From Acinetobacter proteolyticus (GTDB lineage Bacteria > Pseudomonadota > Gammaproteobacteria > Pseudomonadales > Moraxellaceae): a stretch of 64,000 bases of DNA. The notes beneath the pieces were generated by a model, which saw only the letters and a program-made list of their open reading frames with translations, was not told where the DNA came from and ran no database searches. Position numbers and translations under genes: made by a program. The stretch spans positions 248,001 to 312,000 of the forward strand of contig NZ_KB849178.1 in the NCBI RefSeq assembly GCF_000367945.1. The letters run 5' to 3'. Below are positions 8,167-16,618 of this stretch, piece by piece (the first letter of the stretch is position 1; the number at the start of each line of letters is the position of its first letter).

Positions 8167-9948
8167 ATGCCAATTTACAATGCTCCTTTAGCAGACATGA
8201 AATTCATCTTAAATGATGTATTTAAAGCAGAACAATTTTGGCAGTCTAATGAGAAACTGGCTCATGTAGATGCTGCAACAGCTGAAGCAATTTTAGAAGA
8301 AATGGCGAAGTTTGCCCAAAACGTGACACATCCGTTAAACCGTACGGGTGATGAAGAAGGTGCACGTTGGGAAAATGGCGAAGTTTTCACCCCAGCAGGT
8401 TTCAAAGAAGCATTCCGTCAATACGCTGATGGTGGTTGGATCGGCTTAGGTGCTGATGAAGAATGGGGCGGTCAGGCCATGCCAAAAATGCTGACTGTAC
8501 TGTCTGATGAAATGTTATTCGCGACCAATCCATCATTCATGCTCTACCCGCTTCTTTCTGTGGGTGCTGGTATGGCGTTAAACAGCTATGCCTCACAAGA
8601 GCAAAAAGAAACTTATTTACCTAAAATCTACTCTGGCGAATGGTCAGGTACGATGTGCTTAACTGAACCACATGCAGGTACAGATTTAGGTATTATCAAA
8701 ACTAAAGCTGAACGCAATGAAGATGGTACGTATAACATTACGGGTACTAAAATCTTCATCACCGGTGGTGATAACGACTTAGCTGAAAACATCATTCATC
8801 TTGTTCTTGCGAAGACACCTGATGCGCCTGCGGGTTCACGTGGTATCTCGTTATTCATCGTTCCAAAGTTCTTATTAAATGAAGATGGTTCTTTAGGTGA
8901 GCGCAACCCTGTTGGTCCTGGTTCAATCGAACACAAAATGGGGATCAAAGCCTCTGCAACATGTGTGATGAACTTTGACGGTGCTAAAGGCTACCTTGTT
9001 GGTAAAGAAAACGAAGGTCTTGCGGCAATGTTCGTGATGATGAACTACGAACGTTTGTCGATGGGTATTCAAGGTCTGGGTGCTTCTGAATTTGCTTATC
9101 AAAATGCAGCACAATACGCGACTGACCGTTTGCAAGGCCGTAGTGCAGCAGGTGTTCAATCACCAAATAAACCAGCAGATAGCATTTTAGTCCACGGTGA
9201 TGTACGTCGTATGTTGCTCAACGTACGCGCGAATAACGAAGCATCACGTGCATTTGCAGTTTATGTAGGTCAACAACTGGATATCACCAAGTTCTCGACT
9301 GATGCAGAAGCGGTGAAGCAAGCCAACAACCGTGTTGCACTGTTAACACCAATCGCAAAAGCTTACCTCACTGATACTGCCTTCCAAGCAACCTTAGATG
9401 CACAAATGGTCTTTGGTGGTCACGGTTATATCCGTGAATGGGGTATGGAACAATGTATCCGTGATCTTCGTATTGCTCAAATTTACGAAGGAACCAATGG
9501 TGTTCAGTCTCAAGATTTAATTGGTCGTAAAACCATTAAATGTGGCGGCGCATTCATTGCTGAGTACATCACTGAAATCCGAGACTTCGCCAATGATCTA
9601 GACACTGATTTGAACTTCATTAAAGATGCAACTTTAGACGCTGCTACTGAAATTGAAGCAATCACGCAGTTCATTATCGAACAAGCTGCTGAAAATGTTG
9701 ACTTCCCGAACTCAGCTGCGGTTGATTACCTACATGCAGTCGGCTTACTCAGCTTCGCATATATGTTTGCAAAAATCGCTGCTGCTGCAAAAGACAAGTC
9801 TGGTGATTTCTACCAAAACAAAATTGCATTAGCACAATACTTTGTAGACCGTATCTTGCCTGAATTAGATGCACGTTTAGCGAAAATCAAAGCAGGTTCT
9901 GACTTGATCATGAACTTCAGCGAAGATTACTTCACCAATCAAGCTTAA
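8167..9948 (+). CDS. Acyl-CoA dehydrogenase with C-terminal extension (paralog 2)
   Basis: 593 residues, colinear with the upstream dehydrogenase. It has MCLTEPHAGTDLGIIKTKAE, GTKIFITGGDND, MVFGGHGYIREWGMEQCIRD and QIYEGTNGVQSQDLIGRK, so the FAD and substrate sites look complete. GAAGGG about 8 bp before the ATG is the ribosome site. Same reaction class as paralog 1 (acyl-CoA to enoyl-CoA); the differences in the central region suggest different acyl specificity. It ends at a terminator shared with the convergent LysR gene. Confidence 0.92.
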   Translation: MPIYNAPLADMKFILNDVFKAEQFWQSNEKLAHVDAATAEAILEEMAKFAQNVTHPLNRTGDEEGARWENGEVFTPAGFKEAFRQYADGGWIGLGADEEWGGQAMPKMLTVLSDEMLFATNPSFMLYPLLSVGAGMALNSYASQEQKETYLPKIYSGEWSGTMCLTEPHAGTDLGIIKTKAERNEDGTYNITGTKIFITGGDNDLAENIIHLVLAKTPDAPAGSRGISLFIVPKFLLNEDGSLGERNPVGPGSIEHKMGIKASATCVMNFDGAKGYLVGKENEGLAAMFVMMNYERLSMGIQGLGASEFAYQNAAQYATDRLQGRSAAGVQSPNKPADSILVHGDVRRMLLNVRANNEASRAFAVYVGQQLDITKFSTDAEAVKQANNRVALLTPIAKAYLTDTAFQATLDAQMVFGGHGYIREWGMEQCIRDLRIAQIYEGTNGVQSQDLIGRKTIKCGGAFIAEYITEIRDFANDLDTDLNFIKDATLDAATEIEAITQFIIEQAAENVDFPNSAAVDYLHAVGLLSFAYMFAKIAAAAKDKSGDFYQNKIALAQYFVDRILPELDARLAKIKAGSDLIMNFSEDYFTNQA

Positions 9949-9960
9949 TTGATTCAGCAT

Positions 9961-9996
9961 AAAAAAAGCGTCTGAATATTCAGGCGCTTTTTTCTT
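9961..9996. terminator. Bidirectional terminator
   Basis: A-run, AGCGTCTGAA, TAT, TTCAGGCGCT (one mismatch), T-run. The symmetric A/T flanks serve both the acyl-CoA dehydrogenase and the convergent LysR gene. Confidence 0.85.
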
Positions 9997-10023
9997 TCAA
10001 GCAACAAATAATTCAGTCTGTAT

Positions 10024-10926
10024 TTATCTTTTTAATTTCTCGACCAAAAAATCAGCTGTGATAGATACGCTCGGTAATAAACCACGTCTGGTCAGCATCA
10101 ATAAACTGGTGGTCACGCCACCCGCCGACCATTCTGGTAGTACATTGACCAGACTTCCATTTGCAAGTTCATCCATACAAAAGTTTTCAGGCAAAAGCGT
10201 AATGCCCAATCCCCGTTTTACAGCACCTTTTAACATCTCAGACTCATTTGCCATAAAACGCACATTAGGCCAGACACTCTGTTGCTCGCCATTCAGATGT
10301 TGAAAATGCCAAGGATTGCGTTGTAAGTCCGACCACAGACCTTGATGTTGAGCTAAATCATTTGGGCGATGGATTGGTGCAGCCTCTGTCAGATAAGAGG
10401 GTGCTGCAACCGCAATGATCTTGTCATGTGTCAACACCCGCTGAATCAATCCAGAATCGGCTAAGGGTTTAAAATGACTGCGGATCACGATATCAAAATT
10501 CTCATTCATCACATCAACATAACGATCAGTCACTTCAAGTTGTAGCATTAGTTTCGGATAACGTTCCGCCAGTTCAGGCAAGCAATCCGACAAAATATAT
10601 TGCGCAACAGGTACTGAAGCACTTAGGCGAACCACGCCACTTGGCTCCTGCTGCTGCATCAATAAGTTTTCTTCTGCATAACGGAACTCGTCCACTGCAT
10701 TTTTGGCATGTTGATAAAACAGTATGCCTGCTTCACTGAGCACAAAACTCCGTGAACTCCGATGAATCAGTATGAGACCCAACTTCTCTTCTAAAATCGC
10801 AACCCGCTTACTGATGGTCGATTTGGGTAAATTCAGTTGTTTGGCTGCGGCAGAAAAGCCTTGATGCTCTACAGCAACCACAAACAGGAAAACGTCATTT
10901 AAATGTTGTCTGAGCAGCATGAGCAA
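10024..10926 (-). CDS. LysR-family transcriptional regulator (CrgA-like)
   Basis: 300 residues. The N-terminal winged helix-turn-helix is clear: FLFVVAVEHQGFSAAAKQLN then KSTISKRVAILEEKLG. The rest is the periplasmic-binding-like effector domain, with RLSASVPVAQ near 97 and IVIRSHFKPLADSGLI near 152. It lies divergently beside the glutathione transferase gene with 92 bp between, the usual arrangement for a LysR gene and its target, so it probably controls that gene. The start is uncertain between the first and third codons. Confidence 0.88.
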   Translation of the reverse strand: MLMLLRQHLNDVFLFVVAVEHQGFSAAAKQLNLPKSTISKRVAILEEKLGLILIHRSSRSFVLSEAGILFYQHAKNAVDEFRYAEENLLMQQQEPSGVVRLSASVPVAQYILSDCLPELAERYPKLMLQLEVTDRYVDVMNENFDIVIRSHFKPLADSGLIQRVLTHDKIIAVAAPSYLTEAAPIHRPNDLAQHQGLWSDLQRNPWHFQHLNGEQQSVWPNVRFMANESEMLKGAVKRGLGITLLPENFCMDELANGSLVNVLPEWSAGGVTTSLLMLTRRGLLPSVSITADFLVEKLKR

Positions 10927-11018
10927 TGTCCATAAATGTAGACGATAAGTTGCATATTACCTGACTATTCGAAACTTTTCTGAGGTCTTAACATGGGTAT
11001 ATCTTCCACCGTAGAGTA

Positions 11019-11735
11019 ATGATCATGTCCACTTTAACCCTATTTTATGGCGTTCCTTCTGGTTGTTCATTTGGTTCAATTGTTGCACTGGAATGGTCTG
11101 GCCTGTCTTATCAATTATGCAGAATCGAAATGCCCGCTGAGAGCGATACAGAAGCTTATCACCGCATCAACCCATTAGCTGAAACGCCAGCACTGCTGGA
11201 CAGCAATGGTCAGGTGATTACGGAAAGTATGGCGATCCTGAATCATATCATGGCAATAAGCCCAAATAGCTCTTTCCATTATCCACAAGCAACCACCCAA
11301 TTTAACCAGTTTAATCAACAACTGGCTTTTTTAAACACCACCCTTTTCAATGCCTTTAGCCCACTGTGGTATAGCCTTGAACATGCCTCGTCTACCGATT
11401 CCATCCAAGCCTTGCGTGACTATGGCACTGCACAAGTCGAAAAAGCGTTTACTGCTTTAGAACGCACCTTAAGTCATCAAACATGGTTAATGGGTGATCA
11501 CATTTCTTTTGTGGATGGCTACTATGCAGGTATCGCCCGTTGGCTTAAGTATCACGATGTGATTGATATTAAAAATTTCCCCAACTGCCAACGTCTTCAT
11601 CAGCAGTTACAGGATCAGGCTGCGGTGCAATTTGCTCATGCGATTGAACAGCAACAACTCACTCAGAGTTCTGGCAATTTTCTAGGTCATGTTTCACTTG
11701 AACAGGTTCTTCAAATACATCCACATTTGAAATAA
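11019..11735 (+). CDS. Glutathione S-transferase family protein
   Basis: 238 residues. The N-terminal thioredoxin-like domain has LTLFYGVPSGCSFGS near residue 5 and the glutathione-binding NPLAETPALLD and VITESMAILNHI. The C-terminal helical domain includes WLMGDHISFVDGYYAGIARWL. It should conjugate or reduce electrophiles using glutathione. The second ATG (11025, MSTLTLF) is an equally possible start. It is divergent from the LysR gene and ends at a strong terminator. Confidence 0.85.
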   Translation: MIMSTLTLFYGVPSGCSFGSIVALEWSGLSYQLCRIEMPAESDTEAYHRINPLAETPALLDSNGQVITESMAILNHIMAISPNSSFHYPQATTQFNQFNQQLAFLNTTLFNAFSPLWYSLEHASSTDSIQALRDYGTAQVEKAFTALERTLSHQTWLMGDHISFVDGYYAGIARWLKYHDVIDIKNFPNCQRLHQQLQDQAAVQFAHAIEQQQLTQSSGNFLGHVSLEQVLQIHPHLK

Positions 11736-11814
11736 GCTTTTGCAAGCAATACAAAGGCTTCATCCTAAAGAGAAGATAGGTTGTAGTAGCTCAACTAAGT
11801 GCTTGTCTCGAATC

Positions 11815-11850
11815 AAAATGACCTCAATCACTATATTGAGGTCATTTTTT
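11815..11850 (+). terminator. Rho-independent terminator after the glutathione transferase gene
   Basis: Perfect 14-bp stem, AAAATGACCTCAAT at 11815-11828 and its complement at 11835-11848, loop of 6, then T-run. Confidence 0.85.
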
Positions 11851-11919
11851 ATCGCTATAATGAAATCAGCATAAAACTTGCATAACATTCTAATGATCAT
11901 GTTGAGAATATAAATCGCT

Positions 11920-12417
11920 ATGTCTAATTCAAGAGAAAAACTTGAAGGTTTACCTCGCCTACTTGATCGCTTTGGTCACTACGCGGTTGAAGCCTTTCAT
12001 TATTTAGCCCTATTTATTATCGGTTGTATGATTGCATGGTCAGCCGTACATACCGTGATTGAAATTCTGACCGTAAAACAGTACGCCACCATTGATGATA
12101 TCTTGCTGCTGTTTATCTATTTAGAATTAGGCGCCATGGTGGGGATTTATTTCAAGACCAATCACATGCCAGTGCGCTTTTTGATTTATGTCGCGATTAC
12201 CGCACTCACCCGTCTATTGATTGCCGATATTCAGCACAACCATAAAGCCTCTATGGATTTGGTGATTACAACAGGTTCGATCTTGATTTTAGCGGTGGCG
12301 ATTTTGGTGGTCCGATTTGCTTCATGGAACTATCCTTCTGTGATTCGGGGCAAGGATCAAGAACAACAATTGCCTTCCAACAAAACACCTCGACCACAAG
12401 ATGACGAACTGGCATAA
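11920..12417 (+). CDS. psiE: PsiE-family (phosphate-starvation-inducible) membrane protein
   Basis: 165 residues with four predicted membrane segments at about 27-50, 62-83, 87-105 and 116-137. The conserved core FIYLELGAMVGIYFKTNHMPVRFLIYVAITALTR is that of PsiE (split here: FIYLELGAMVGIYFKT, then NHMPVRFLIYVAITA). PsiE is induced by phosphate starvation in E. coli, but its biochemical role is unknown. No Pho box was identified. The polar, basic C-terminal tail is typical. It converges on an rcnB-like gene with a shared terminator. Confidence 0.85.
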   Translation: MSNSREKLEGLPRLLDRFGHYAVEAFHYLALFIIGCMIAWSAVHTVIEILTVKQYATIDDILLLFIYLELGAMVGIYFKTNHMPVRFLIYVAITALTRLLIADIQHNHKASMDLVITTGSILILAVAILVVRFASWNYPSVIRGKDQEQQLPSNKTPRPQDDELA

Positions 12418-12419
12418 AT

Positions 12420-12449
12420 AAAAAAGCAGGCGGATGGCCTGCTTTTTTA
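12420..12449. terminator. Bidirectional terminator between psiE and the rcnB-like gene
   Basis: A-run, GCAGGC, GGATG, GCCTGC, T-run. It is symmetric and so serves both convergent genes. Confidence 0.85.
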
Positions 12450-12458
12450 TTGCATCTA

Positions 12459-12830
12459 TTATGCAACTCGGAAAACACGATATTTCGAGTCCACCAACAC
12501 ATATTTACCTTGTACCTGCATCCAGTTATAACCGCGAGGTGGTTCATATAAACGATGGGTCCGATAGTTAGAAACCACATAGCGGTTACTACGGAATTCT
12601 GAGGGTAGGCGCTCGCCACGCTTGAAATTAATACGTTGACCATAATGATTACCACGGTCGCCATTCGACCAGCGTGGCTGTTCACGATGATCGTAACGGT
12701 GGTCATAACGATCATAGCGGTTATCGTAGCGATCTTTATGATCATGATTCCAACGATTTGAATCTGCCATGGCTGAGGCAGAAACACCCAACATAAGCGT
12801 TGATACCAGTAATACGGCTGTCTTTTTCAT
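12459..12830 (-). CDS. RcnB-like periplasmic protein
   Basis: 123 residues with a cleavable signal peptide (MKKTAVLLVSTLMLGVSASAMA). A His/Asp/Arg-rich stretch follows (repeats of YDHR/RYD), then the RcnB-type C-terminal block: RLPSEFRSNRYVVSNY and LYEPPRGYNWMQVQGKYVLVD. RcnB of E. coli is a periplasmic protein needed for Ni/Co homeostasis beside the RcnA exporter; no exporter is nearby here, so a metal role is only inferred. A second, longer RcnB-like gene lies 153 bp upstream on the same strand. Confidence 0.8.
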   Translation of the reverse strand: MKKTAVLLVSTLMLGVSASAMADSNRWNHDHKDRYDNRYDRYDHRYDHREQPRWSNGDRGNHYGQRINFKRGERLPSEFRSNRYVVSNYRTHRLYEPPRGYNWMQVQGKYVLVDSKYRVFRVA

Positions 12831-12983
12831 TGTTTGATCCTCTGTTTTTCGATCTGAAATCAGATTAAGAAAAACTCAAGGAGAAAGCATGAATAAAACC
12901 CACGACATTGCAAAGCTTTGTAATGAATAGCGAGAAATTATGGAGAATCCTCGAGAGATTAAATTTTAAAAAACCATCAAAAA

Positions 12984-13475
12984 TCAGCGAATAATCTCAA
13001 TAGTAAAATTATCATCGGTCACTAAAAAATAACGTCCATCCACGACGACCCAATGTCTGCCACGTGGTGGTTCACGTAAGGAATAATAATCCCAGTCCCG
13101 AACCACATAACGTTCGCTACGGAACTCACCTGGTAATTCATTGCCCACGACGAAAGACTCTCGGCGATAGCTACCGTCATATTGTGTGTCTGGATAATAT
13201 TCGACACGAACACCCGGTCGATGATTCGGATGAGGATAGTAATTATTTTGATTGGGTTGATAGTAGTAACCTTTCGGTGGCGCTGTCGGTGTATAACGCT
13301 GATTCGAAAAAGCGAATGGATCTTGTGCGGGCGGCTGATAGGTAGGTGAAGTCTGATGAGAGGAGCGACGTTCTACCCCACTATAGCCACTCCAAGCATT
13401 GTCCGCATAGCTCAGCACTGGGAGATAGCTCAATACAGCTGCTAAGCCATAAATATAAGGTTGAAATTGCTTCAT
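12984..13475 (-). CDS. RcnB-like periplasmic protein, second copy
   Basis: Start set at the ATG giving MKQFQPYIYGLAAV, which has GGGAGATC just upstream; this gives 163 residues with a signal peptide ending near LSYA. A low-complexity P/Y/N/Q-rich linker (about residues 30-85) precedes the same C-terminal block as the neighbouring gene: ELPGEFRSERYVVRDW and LREPPRGRHWVVVDGRYFLV. The two look like an old tandem duplication with different linkers, His/Asp-rich in one and Pro/Tyr/Asn-rich here. Confidence 0.75.
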   Translation of the reverse strand: MKQFQPYIYGLAAVLSYLPVLSYADNAWSGYSGVERRSSHQTSPTYQPPAQDPFAFSNQRYTPTAPPKGYYYQPNQNNYYPHPNHRPGVRVEYYPDTQYDGSYRRESFVVGNELPGEFRSERYVVRDWDYYSLREPPRGRHWVVVDGRYFLVTDDNFTIEIIR

Positions 13476-13645
13476 CGTGATCTCCCTAAAAGCAGAGTAT
13501 TTATCTATTTTAGAATAAAAAATAAGCACAACTGTTGTAATAATATTTTTTCAGATTAGCTGTTGAATTCCCAAGATAAACAGCAGCGAGCTACAGCTCC
13601 GCCGAGATATGCTAAAATCACTTTTTTGGTTTTAAGGCAACATCA

Positions 13646-14092
13646 GTGGCTGAAATGAATTTTGATCGTCTCTATCAATTCTTCTGTAAAGTGCCAAGCG
13701 TGCAAGAAGCGCGTATTGTTGCACATGGTGCAGATGGTCAACACGCATGGTGGTTTAAATTTAATATTGATGTTGAACATCCGTTGGCATGGCAAACCGT
13801 TCAAGAACTTGGGCATGTACTCAATTATTTATCCACCAATGAGCGTTTACCGACTCAGTTCTTCCCAGTGTCTCCGCCACCGTATATGAACGGCGAAGCC
13901 AAAGATTTTTTGGCTTGGGTGATTCAGTGTAATCATCCAGAATTCACTCCAGATGTGGTTTGTGACTGGCTAGAAGCCCGCTTACCGAATCCTGTCGAAG
14001 ATGAAACTCAGTGGAAAATCAAAACAGATTTAAGTGAACTGGAGCAGATGGCTGATAAGGATTTAGACCAGTTGATCCCACCAAGCCCTTAA
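13646..14092 (+). CDS. Hypothetical protein (148 aa)
   Basis: Starts at GTG with AAGG about 8 bp upstream; an in-frame ATG three codons later is an alternative. The protein is soluble and acidic, without signal or membrane segment, and rich in W and P (HAWWFKFNI, QFFPVSPPPYMNGEAK, FLAWVIQ). I do not recognise a characterised family; it looks like a conserved Acinetobacter protein of unknown role. It stands alone, with an inverted repeat downstream. Confidence 0.65.
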   Translation: MAEMNFDRLYQFFCKVPSVQEARIVAHGADGQHAWWFKFNIDVEHPLAWQTVQELGHVLNYLSTNERLPTQFFPVSPPPYMNGEAKDFLAWVIQCNHPEFTPDVVCDWLEARLPNPVEDETQWKIKTDLSELEQMADKDLDQLIPPSP

Positions 14093-14116
14093 TTTTTATT
14101 GATGATATATTTCTTT

Positions 14117-14159
14117 CAACAAGCTGAATCGCAAATAAATGTCCACATTCAGCTTGTTG
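14117..14159. terminator. Perfect 13-bp inverted repeat, likely bidirectional terminator
   Basis: CAACAAGCTGAAT (14117-14129) pairs with ATTCAGCTTGTTG (14147-14159) around a 17-nt loop, between two convergent genes. There is no clear T-run, so the termination role is inferred from position. Confidence 0.5.
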
Positions 14160-14174
14160 AGCTAACTGTCCAAA

Positions 14175-14984
14175 TCAGGATAGGTCGTAACCCAAATATT
14201 CTTGTGGTGATTCCGAATAAGGTAAAATCAGATAATTGTTTTTAAAAATCAGGTCTTTCATTGCCTTTTGATGAGATGAATCTAAAGGATAAATCAAAGC
14301 AATATCCTGAATTAAATCATCCATCTTTTCGGCTTTAAAATCTGCTGTTTTGATCCACCCTAACAAAGCCGCCCCAAGCCCAATAAACTCAAAACCATAA
14401 TGCTGGATTTTCTGAATCAGCGCATAGTTCTCGAAGGGATCAAAATCACAGGAAAAATAGCCGTTCGGCAGCATCACCAATTTCAACGCTTCAGTTTCAA
14501 TATTAGCCACTTTAACTTCGATAACACTGTCCAGTGAAATCAATAAATGTTGATTGAAATAAAGTAATGCATCTAAGTCATTCTCATCGTAATGCTGCAT
14601 TTTTTCAGCAAGGCTTTCAAAACGCTGCTGCTGTTCTGGATCATTCAACTGTTGAAGATAATGCTGCAATTGCTTTGGAACACACACATTTTGATAGGTT
14701 TTCTCCCACCGTGGATCATCGACTTCAATCCCCTTGAGATCGTCACTAAAATCAACATACAAGCGCTCATCCTCGACCGCATGCATCGAGGTATATTTTG
14801 CTTGTGCGGCATCATCCAAAACCAGAAACACTTTTTTAGGATAAACATCTTGTTTAAGGGAGCGATAACATTCTAAGAGTTCTGCCCAACTTTGAATTTC
14901 AACAATATCGGCATAATGATTAAATTGATGTACCTCTAAATCAATCTGCTCATCCTGTCTAATATTCAGTTTAATTTTCGCCAT
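14175..14984 (-). CDS. Hypothetical protein (269 aa) downstream of the phospholipase D-like gene
   Basis: A soluble acidic protein without signal peptide or membrane segment. The N-terminal 100 residues (VEIQSWAELLECYRSLKQ) and the C-terminal part (ENYALIQKIQHYGFEFIGLG) look globular, but I do not recognise the family and see no catalytic motif. Its start is 25 bp beyond the stop of the phospholipase D-like gene on the same strand, so the two are probably one operon. Confidence 0.65.
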   Translation of the reverse strand: MAKIKLNIRQDEQIDLEVHQFNHYADIVEIQSWAELLECYRSLKQDVYPKKVFLVLDDAAQAKYTSMHAVEDERLYVDFSDDLKGIEVDDPRWEKTYQNVCVPKQLQHYLQQLNDPEQQQRFESLAEKMQHYDENDLDALLYFNQHLLISLDSVIEVKVANIETEALKLVMLPNGYFSCDFDPFENYALIQKIQHYGFEFIGLGAALLGWIKTADFKAEKMDDLIQDIALIYPLDSSHQKAMKDLIFKNNYLILPYSESPQEYLGYDLS

Positions 14985-15009
14985 TGCGTAGAACCCGAGT
15001 TATGCCCAA

Positions 15010-16473
15010 TTAAAACGTCGATAAGCCCGACCATTCCATAAAACGATAGATCCAGTATTTTATTTTTGACTCATCGGCATATTTTGCATAATCCACCGTG
15101 ATTTGACGACCGTTTGCATTGGTCCATGCTGCATCAAAGTATTGCCCTGCATCTTTAAACACAGGTGCTTGCGCTGCACCAATCACGCGCATGTCGGTTT
15201 CAAGATTATAATTTTTTAAATTACGTGCCGTTAAATTGGCAGACCCCAGAATGATCTCCGCTTGCTGGGCGTTTGATTTAAGCAGCATTTTGCTATGACA
15301 CTGTTCGCCACGCGTATCACACCAACGGATTGGGATACCGACTGCATTCAATTCCGAAGCGACTTGACGATTAGGGATGCCATTCTTTTTCAGACCAAAC
15401 GCATCTTTATTCGGGTCAAGCATAATGCGAATATTGACACCACGTTGCTGCGCCTGCTTGAGTGCATCAATGATATTACGCTCTGATAAATAGAACATTG
15501 CCATATCTAAATGCTCTTTGCTCTTGGCCGTCTCAATCATTTTCAGAACGGCGTCATAAATGGCTTTTTCAGTCAGGACTTGTACTTGTGGCAATGTTTT
15601 ATCTTCAGCCAGTCCACCCATAATGACAAATGGACTAGAACCATCAGACATATTGGCCACAGCTTGCTCGGTTTGCAACACATCAATCGCGGTTGGCCCA
15701 TCCACCACCAAGGCCACATTGCTATGATGTGAACTACCATCATGTGGATTGGCCGAAGTTACTAAGCTTTTCCATCCGTCAACCGTATCAACCACCAAGG
15801 TTTTACGATGATTGGCTTTGAAGTTGAAAAGTTCTAAATAACTACGTAAGGTAATTTTATCATTGCCAAACGGACTACTTAACCAGCCACCTTCAGGATT
15901 ATTGCCCAAGTTCTGACAACAGATATACCAAAAACCTGACCACAATGGATTCGAAGCACGCAATGGCTTTAAATCAGTTTCGATGACATCCACACCTGCT
16001 TGGCGTAGTTGTAGATAATGCTTTGGCGTTAACCCACCATAAACCGAATTAATCGGATCGGTAATCACTACAACTTCAACATTTGGATGCAAACGACGCT
16101 TCACGATTAAGGCATCGGTTAGCTCTTGCATCAAAGGAAACTGTTTGACGGTCGACTTACCCACTTCCTGATTAAACAGGAACATATCCAGCACAATGGT
16201 GCTTTGTGCTTGATCAATCAACTGAAACACTTCTTTGAAGATATGCTGGTCCACTTGTTGTTGACCTTGCGTATCGATATAAGTCTGATCGGCTAAGAAT
16301 TTCACATTGGCATGACGTAATTGCCCAGTAAAATCCAATCCCTTTGGGAGTGGTTTTACGGTGTGATAGATTGCCGAAGCAATGTATCCAATCGCAAAAA
16401 TACACAAGATGACTGCCATGTAACGTCGACCTGACCAGTTTAATTTTTGATGAATTCGTTGGAAGATACGCAT
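15010..16473 (-). CDS. Phospholipase D-like (HKD) protein, membrane-anchored
   Basis: 487 residues with an N-terminal membrane segment at about 18-38, so the catalytic part is likely periplasmic. The first HKD motif, HRKTLVVD near residue 240, is complete. The second, HSKMLLKS near 394, has the His and Lys but Ser in place of the Asp, and is followed by GSANLTARN. The family cleaves or transfers phosphatidyl groups (phospholipases, cardiolipin synthases) or acts on nucleic acids. The changed second motif leaves catalysis uncertain. The substrate cannot be named from sequence. Confidence 0.85.
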   Translation of the reverse strand: MRIFQRIHQKLNWSGRRYMAVILCIFAIGYIASAIYHTVKPLPKGLDFTGQLRHANVKFLADQTYIDTQGQQQVDQHIFKEVFQLIDQAQSTIVLDMFLFNQEVGKSTVKQFPLMQELTDALIVKRRLHPNVEVVVITDPINSVYGGLTPKHYLQLRQAGVDVIETDLKPLRASNPLWSGFWYICCQNLGNNPEGGWLSSPFGNDKITLRSYLELFNFKANHRKTLVVDTVDGWKSLVTSANPHDGSSHHSNVALVVDGPTAIDVLQTEQAVANMSDGSSPFVIMGGLAEDKTLPQVQVLTEKAIYDAVLKMIETAKSKEHLDMAMFYLSERNIIDALKQAQQRGVNIRIMLDPNKDAFGLKKNGIPNRQVASELNAVGIPIRWCDTRGEQCHSKMLLKSNAQQAEIILGSANLTARNLKNYNLETDMRVIGAAQAPVFKDAGQYFDAAWTNANGRQITVDYAKYADESKIKYWIYRFMEWSGLSTF

Positions 16474-16479
16474 ATAAAC

Positions 16480-16555
16480 AAAAAAAGCCCTAGCCGAATA
16501 AAAATCTCCCCAGCCCTCTTTATCAAAGAGGGGGAACTTTATGTAGGCTAGAGCT
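16480..16555 (-). terminator. Terminator of the zinc receptor gene with a REP-like element in its loop
   Basis: On the minus strand AGCTCTAGCC (16555-16546) pairs with GGCTAGGGCT (16495-16486) with one G-T wobble, followed by a T-run at 16486-16480. The roughly 50-nt loop contains a second hairpin, the REP-like repeat at 16503-16539. Confidence 0.7.
16503..16539. repeat. REP-like palindromic element, copy 1
   Basis: Begins AATCTCCCC and contains CCCTCTTT ATC AAAGAGGG. The same element in the opposite orientation lies at 51162-51196. Confidence 0.65.
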
Positions 16556-16618
16556 TATGCTTTGATTTTTCAATGCTAATTTGGTGATCATTTAAAAAAT
16601 CAAAAATTAAATTTTCAC

